This document shows positions 20,313 to 23,535 of a DNA stretch of 23,535 bases, in pieces. Each line of letters begins with the position of its first letter. The stretch's first letter is position 1. The DNA comes from Campylobacter concisus (GTDB lineage: Bacteria > Campylobacterota > Campylobacteria > Campylobacterales > Campylobacteraceae), in contig JAHADO010000003.1 in the NCBI GenBank assembly GCA_018375265.1, forward strand, positions 1 through 23,535, given 5' to 3'. The notes beneath the pieces are model-generated. The model was not told the origin of the DNA. It saw nothing but the letters and a program-made list of their open reading frames with translations, and ran no database searches. The position numbers and the translations under genes are program-made.

Positions 20313-22032
20313 TGTTGTTACTTTCTTCGTCGGTGATGATTACGTTTTCTGCTGGCAGAGATTTGGTATGTTTCTGGATACCGCGAAAACGTTTGTCAGA
20401 GAGATTAGGGTTAGCGATTTGGCTGGGGTTGTTACCGTGATATGACGAGTTGAACCACTTTTGGACACCATACTCAAAGATAAGAGGCTCAGGGCAGTCC
20501 ATGCGATTTTTCGCACGAATCTGAGGGTCTTGTGGGTCAATGAAAAAGATGTCAGATTGTTCTGTGAGCTTTTTAATTTCTCTCATGAACGGTAGCTTTG
20601 AAATGATAGTACCCGATGGTTGGTTTGTTCTAAACCAGCAAGTGTACAAATCATAGATATACGTATATGGGAGAAGTGTCCATTGTGATTTTTCTTCTAG
20701 TTCTTTATAGAACTGTCTGATTGGGTCGTTGAACTCTTTGTACTCATTAAGTACGTCAAGACATGCTTGAGGAATTGTTAGCTCATAGTAGTCGGTATCA
20801 TGTAGAACATGATAGAGTACATATTGTAGGACATCGTCTCTATAGAGATATGTATCTTTGATATATCTACGCTCAATTCCTTCAAAGCGCTTATCCATGG
20901 GAATAAAGAGTTGGCGTCTATAGAATGAGTCAGAGCGGTCTTTAACCTTAGGAAACTCGTTCATACATTGCACCATAAAACCGTAGAATTGATAAGCAAT
21001 AGGTGCTTTGAATTTACGGTTAATGGAGAAGACGTCATTGGTGATAATGGCTTTAAGGTTAGCTGCACGGTCAATATAGGTTCCAACATCATTCTCATCA
21101 ACAATGATAGCAGAAGCACGGGTGAGTGGTTCGAGCATAAAGTCTTTAGAGAAGTCAGAAAGTGGAATTGACGCATAAGCTCCAGCTCCACAGATGTTAC
21201 GCATTAAGGTACAAAGTGTGCCTTTACCGTTATTACCGTTCTCAGAATAAAGCCATGCTGATTTGTTCCAAGGAACGTTTGGTCTAATGATGGCTCCGAT
21301 GATTTGCCATAGAAGAGTTACAATTTCTGGGTCATCAGAGAGTGAGTGCATCCAAGATTCAACATCCCATTTTTCACCATCTGGCATGGTGATGATGGGG
21401 TTTGGCGCATTATCGACATAATCAACGTGCGATTTAGTGATAAAGACATATTCTTTATCGAATGGCATAAGCTGTTTAGTTGCATAGTTAAAGATACCAT
21501 TGTTTACAGCAACAAGGTCTTTATCAAAGCAACGTACCCTCCATGGAGCACGGTCTCTGAGTGCTGTCATGATTTCTGAGAATTGAGAGATGGTCATAGT
21601 ATAGTTATACGCGCGAGCTAAGCGCCTTAGACTATCTTCATCAGAAGTATAAGTGCCTTCGTTATAACCATCTATGTTATAAATAGAAATTACGTCATAG
21701 TCAGGGTCTCTATTTTCTTTAGAAGTAGAAATACGACATACGTTGTCAAGTGCAATCATTAAGTCGGCGATTTGTAGCGGAGATAGGACGCGAAGAGATG
21801 GAATCCTGTTGGAGCCGAACTTACGATTAGGGTAACGTTCTTTAAAAGGAGTGTATTCATCTGCATCTTCTGCTTCAGGTCCAAGGTTATACTCATTAAT
21901 AGCTTTATTTGATAAGGCTAAAAGCTCGACCTCAATGTCTTCTTTGCTTGGCATATTAGCTTTGTCAAGAGAATAAATGTATTCTTTTGTTACCTTGCTG
22001 AGCAGGGCATTGTATGAATCGTTACGAGCCAC
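20305..22032 (-). CDS. D5-like superfamily 3 replicative helicase
   Basis: 575 aa, GTG start at 22032 behind AGAAAGGAG. Residues 1-240 are helical, with a D5_N-like region before the ATPase. ATPase motifs: Walker A ENGNNGKGTL (264-273), Walker B SAIIVDEND (307-315), sensor/motif C FMVQCMNEFP (352-361), Arg finger YRRQLF (371-376). This matches phage/plasmid primase-helicases of the P4/D5 group, hexamers that open the fork. The primase half is missing and is supplied by the AEP gene at 5170-6126, 14 kb away. The C-terminal ~120 residues may bind DNA. First gene after the TGTGACA repeat region, as expected for an origin-proximal initiator or helicase. Confidence 0.9.
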   Translation of the reverse strand: MARNDSYNALLSKVTKEYIYSLDKANMPSKEDIEVELLALSNKAINEYNLGPEAEDADEYTPFKERYPNRKFGSNRIPSLRVLSPLQIADLMIALDNVCRISTSKENRDPDYDVISIYNIDGYNEGTYTSDEDSLRRLARAYNYTMTISQFSEIMTALRDRAPWRVRCFDKDLVAVNNGIFNYATKQLMPFDKEYVFITKSHVDYVDNAPNPIITMPDGEKWDVESWMHSLSDDPEIVTLLWQIIGAIIRPNVPWNKSAWLYSENGNNGKGTLCTLMRNICGAGAYASIPLSDFSKDFMLEPLTRASAIIVDENDVGTYIDRAANLKAIITNDVFSINRKFKAPIAYQFYGFMVQCMNEFPKVKDRSDSFYRRQLFIPMDKRFEGIERRYIKDTYLYRDDVLQYVLYHVLHDTDYYELTIPQACLDVLNEYKEFNDPIRQFYKELEEKSQWTLLPYTYIYDLYTCWFRTNQPSGTIISKLPFMREIKKLTEQSDIFFIDPQDPQIRAKNRMDCPEPLIFEYGVQKWFNSSYHGNNPSQIANPNLSDKRFRGIQKHTKSLPAENVIITDEESNNNV

Positions 22033-22058
22033 TTCTACTCCTTTCTTGATTACTCTAT

Positions 22059-22087
22059 AGTATATACGGGTGATGAGGGTTAGTCAA
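22059..22087 (-). promoter_or_regulatory. Promoter of the SF3 helicase-HAD-polymerase operon
   Basis: Minus strand TTGACT (22082-22087), 17 bp, TATACT (22059-22064), 27 bp before the GTG start. The CTATAGTAT next to the -10 looks like a half copy of the 16354-16370 operator. Confidence 0.82.
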
Positions 22088-22147
22088 GAGTTGTATTTAT
22101 AGATTTTATCTATTGGGTTGTCTTGATAAATATATAGTTCATATGAC

Positions 22148-22208
22148 ACCAAGACTGAATACTTGTCTTGGTTGTCTTGTGAATCTCTCGCTGTCCGCTT
22201 GCGGACAG
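22148..22208. repeat. Two perfect dyads at the edge of the non-coding region
   Basis: ACCAAGAC-N9-GTCTTGGT (22148-22172) and CTGTCCGC-TT-GCGGACAG (22191-22208). The second is a GC-rich 18-bp dyad standing out in AT-rich DNA. Neither has a U-tract. Possible protein-binding or origin hairpins. Confidence 0.65.
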
Positions 22209-22556
22209 TCAGTTTGCATGAATAGTCTTATTAGGGTTTACAGATTGATAGGTTGGTGTTGTTATAGGTTGCGTACTTTCTTGCTTAATTTTTTTGACAA
22301 ATTCAGCTTCAATGTACGCTCCGAAGTAGGTGGGTTTTATGGTGTGGTGATTACATGTTATGTACGGAACGGAGGGTCACAATATATAAAAAGTTTTGTC
22401 ACATTTTGGTTTTGCAAAATGTGACAAGATTTGTGACACGGGTTGCGAAAATTGAAATATTGTATGGTAATAGGTAAGAATTCGAGAATTGGCAAAAATG
22501 AGTTTTGTCACATTTTGAAAATGCGTTTTGTGACAAAATTTTTGCCAACTGGGCAA

Positions 22557-22618
22557 ACGCAAACGTTCAAAACGTTCAAAACAATCAAACATTCATAAAA
22601 ACCGTTCAAATCATTCAA
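22557..22618. repeat. Short CGTTCAA-type direct repeats
   Basis: The stretch reads as successive variants of AACGTTCAAA (perfect at about 22561 and 22570, looser as AACAATCAAA, ACATTCAT, CCGTTCAAAT, CATTCAAG), about 9-11 bp apart. The spacing suggests a second iteron class. Frames through it give only repetitive peptides, so I do not call a gene. Confidence 0.55.
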
Positions 22619-22716
22619 GAATTTTTTTGACCTCGAGTCAAAAACGAAAATCTCAACTGGGGTTTTGTAGCAAAAAAATATAAAAGTTTTAATTAAAATC
22701 TGCGTCACGTTGAATG

Positions 22717-22782
22717 TTAGCCTTTTTTAACATGTTCATTCTGAACGATTTATATGAAATTGCGTTCATAAAAAGAGGCTAA
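22717..22782. repeat. Long imperfect hairpin with nested GTTCA/TGAAC dyad
   Basis: TTAGCCTTTTTT (22717-22728) and AAAAAGAGGCTAA (22770-22782) pair with one mismatch; inside is GTTCA-TTC-TGAAC (about 22734-22746). In the middle of the repeat region it could be a melting or binding element. Confidence 0.55.
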
Positions 22783-23251
22783 AATCAAAAAATTCCCGAC
22801 TTTTCAAAAGCAAAGTGTGACAAAAGTGTGACAAAAAAATACGCTTTTAACTGGTGCTTTAAAATCTTGTCACATTTTGTAAAACCAAAATGTGACAAAA
22901 AAAATACGCTTCGACGTGGGGTTTTGTTGTTTTGTCACATTTGTCACACTATTTTTAAGGTTAATTAGAGAAGTATTTAATAGTACCTATGACACACTGT
23001 ATGCTTTATTTACAAAATAGAACATATGTTCGGTAGTAAAAAGGGTTTTATAAAGGGTTATACCAAAAAGGTGTGACAAATGTGACAAGCTATGTTTTTC
23101 GCTAAAAGTTAAATTTTCAATTAGTTAAAATTTTTATATATTCGTCACGGTGTTATGTTACGTGAAATTCAAAACGGTAAAAATATTTCCATGAGCCGCT
23201 GTGTATGCGTATGCCGATTTCGATATTTTGGGTTTCATTTTGGCGTTTCGA

Positions 23252-23292
23252 GAAAAAAAAATAACTCATAGCTTAGTTTGCTATAAGTTATT
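23252..23292 (-). terminator. Strong minus-strand terminator
   Basis: AATAACT-c-ATAGC / GCTAT-a-AGTTATT arms (23260-23292) followed on the minus strand by nine T. It ends a transcript coming from the right and shields the repeat region. Confidence 0.88.
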
Positions 23293-23443
23293 GATAATTA
23301 GTATCTCTTTGATAGGCACAGATACCTCTGTGAGGCTCTGAGAGCCGTTTTGAGACATGGTTTTGATGTTTTAGGTATAATTGTTCATCTTGGATATACG
23401 TATATCTCAAAACAGATTTATGTATGGCTTCGCTATCGCTACG
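23293..23443 (-). ncRNA. Candidate small structured RNA ahead of the terminator
   Basis: No ORF. Minus-strand stems: GATATACGTATATC (14-bp palindrome, about 23392-23405) within outer arms GTTTTGAGA/TCTCAAAAC, then GGCTC-TCA-GAGCC (23333-23345), CACAG/CTGTG (23317-23332) and, exclusive with the last, GTATCT/AGATAC (about 23309-23327). The terminator follows. A promoter is not clear, so it could instead be the 3' end of a longer transcript. Confidence 0.4.
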
Positions 23444-23475
23444 CGGTTAGTCCATCGAGCAAGCTCGATGTCCTA
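23444..23475. repeat. Second copy of the IscB-element right-end hairpin
   Basis: GTTAGTCCATCGAG-CAAG-CTCGATGTCCTAAC is a near-perfect hairpin matching 28 of 32 bases of the right end at 9441-9472. As there, A-runs and a minus-strand terminator follow directly. No iscB or tnpB gene lies to its left, so this is a solo end or an ORF-less relic. Confidence 0.75.
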
Positions 23476-23508
23476 ACAAAAATTAGCCCCAACCTAATTT
23501 GGATGGGG
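23476..23508 (-). terminator. Minus-strand terminator at the right edge
   Basis: Minus strand AGCCCCATCC / GGTTGGGGCT (23483-23508; one mismatch) followed by AATTTTTG. It must serve a minus-strand gene beyond the window. The last 27 bases hold only a possible CCTC/GAGG stem. Confidence 0.85.
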
Positions 23509-23535
23509 CTTACTGTCCTCACCCGATGGCGAGGC

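Larger units (their letters stand above)
22397..23087. repeat. Array of 13 TGTGACA/TGTCACA sites
   Basis: Perfect heptamers at 22397, 22420, 22432, 22506, 22529, 22816, 22827, 22868, 22891, 22933, 22942, 23072 and 23081. Three convergent pairs (22397/22420, 22506/22529, 22868/22891) have exactly 23 bp from start to start and extended arms TTGTCACATTTTG / CAAAATGTGACAA. Direct pairs have 9 bp (22933/22942, 23072/23081) or 11 bp (22816/22827). Ordered spacing in an ORF-free region next to the helicase operon suggests origin iterons or a multi-site operator. Confidence 0.88.
22088..23251. other. Non-coding replication or control region (candidate origin)
   Basis: About 1.16 kb, very AT-rich, without a believable gene on either strand. 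It contains dyads, 13 TGTGACA sites, CGTTCAA repeats, a long hairpin and many A/T runs. The unit TGTGACA-A(5-6)-TACGCTT occurs twice 64 bp apart (22827, 22891), showing that a module was duplicated. It abuts the promoter of the SF3 helicase operon. Confidence 0.6.

Noticed and set aside
22113..22424. Plus-strand frame of 103 codons in the non-coding region
   Set aside because: No ribosome site, odd composition, and it crosses the dyads and the first TGTGACA pair.
22377..22708. Minus-strand frames through the TGTGACA and CGTTCAA repeats
   Set aside because: Translations merely reflect the DNA repeats (FERFERL...), with no ribosome site.
22397..23087. TGTGACA array as a CRISPR array
   Set aside because: Sites are 7-15 bp, in both orientations with short, AT-rich, related gaps; there are no repeat-spacer units.
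23293..23420. tracrRNA/CRISPR remnant suggested by GTTTTGAGA, TCTCAAAAC and hairpins plus terminator
   Set aside because: There are no regularly spaced repeats or cas genes; the paired arms make an ordinary inverted repeat.

Overview
The window looks like the replication, nucleotide and RNA part of an AT-rich mobile genome, most likely a phage or phage-plasmid of a low-GC Gram-positive (monoderm) host. Supporting signs are compact operons, AAAGGA-type ribosome sites, consensus sigma70-type promoters with 17-bp spacers, a full virus-like replication set (AEP primase, SF3 helicase, family B polymerase, SSB-like protein, SNF2-like helicase, VRR-NUC nuclease), a dense tRNA array, and an LPXTG surface protein that needs a host sortase. 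No capsid, terminase or integrase gene lies in the window, so 'phage' is an inference.

Layout. (1) 1-7086, minus strand: from the promoter at 7058-7086 (which carries an operator-like inverted repeat) come an SSB-like protein, an AEP primase, a membrane thioredoxin-like protein and a guanylate-kinase-like NMP kinase. A further promoter then drives an 883-aa LPXTG protein with InlB-type repeats. A hairpin separates it from a second secreted protein with a TPEP tail that runs off the window. (2) 7118-7816, plus strand: tandem promoters and a LysM protein with its terminator. (3) 7826-9472: an inserted HEARO/IscB element, made of an omega-RNA, an IscB whose RuvC-I aspartate is alanine but whose HNH motif is intact, and right-end hairpins. 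(4) 9473-13877, minus strand: one self-contained RNA operon with its own promoter and a strong terminator. It holds 12 canonical tRNAs, several tRNA-like but non-canonical RNAs, long structured GC-rich spacers, and in the middle a DUF2828 (Ro60/TROVE-like, vWA) protein gene. Hairpins that share an ACAGCAA loop motif flank this gene. (5) 13895-22087, minus strand: helicase/polymerase operons. (6) 22088-23300: about 1.2 kb of non-coding DNA with 13 TGTGACA sites arranged at regular spacings, a likely origin or control region. (7) The right edge holds two minus-strand terminators, a small structured RNA and a second copy of the IscB element's right-end hairpin.

How it fits together: primase, SF3 helicase, PolB, SSB, the SNF2-like helicase and VRR-NUC would copy and process the genome. 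The NMP kinase, HAD nucleotidase and thioredoxin-like protein may tune nucleotide or redox supply. The most unusual part is the RNA operon: a Ro60-like ring/vWA protein co-transcribed with tRNAs, tRNA-like RNAs and Y-RNA-like hairpins, which suggests an element-encoded Ro ribonucleoprotein. The same 14-bp sequence overlaps the -10 region of the RNA-operon promoter and of the SNF2-helicase operon promoter, which suggests they share a regulator.
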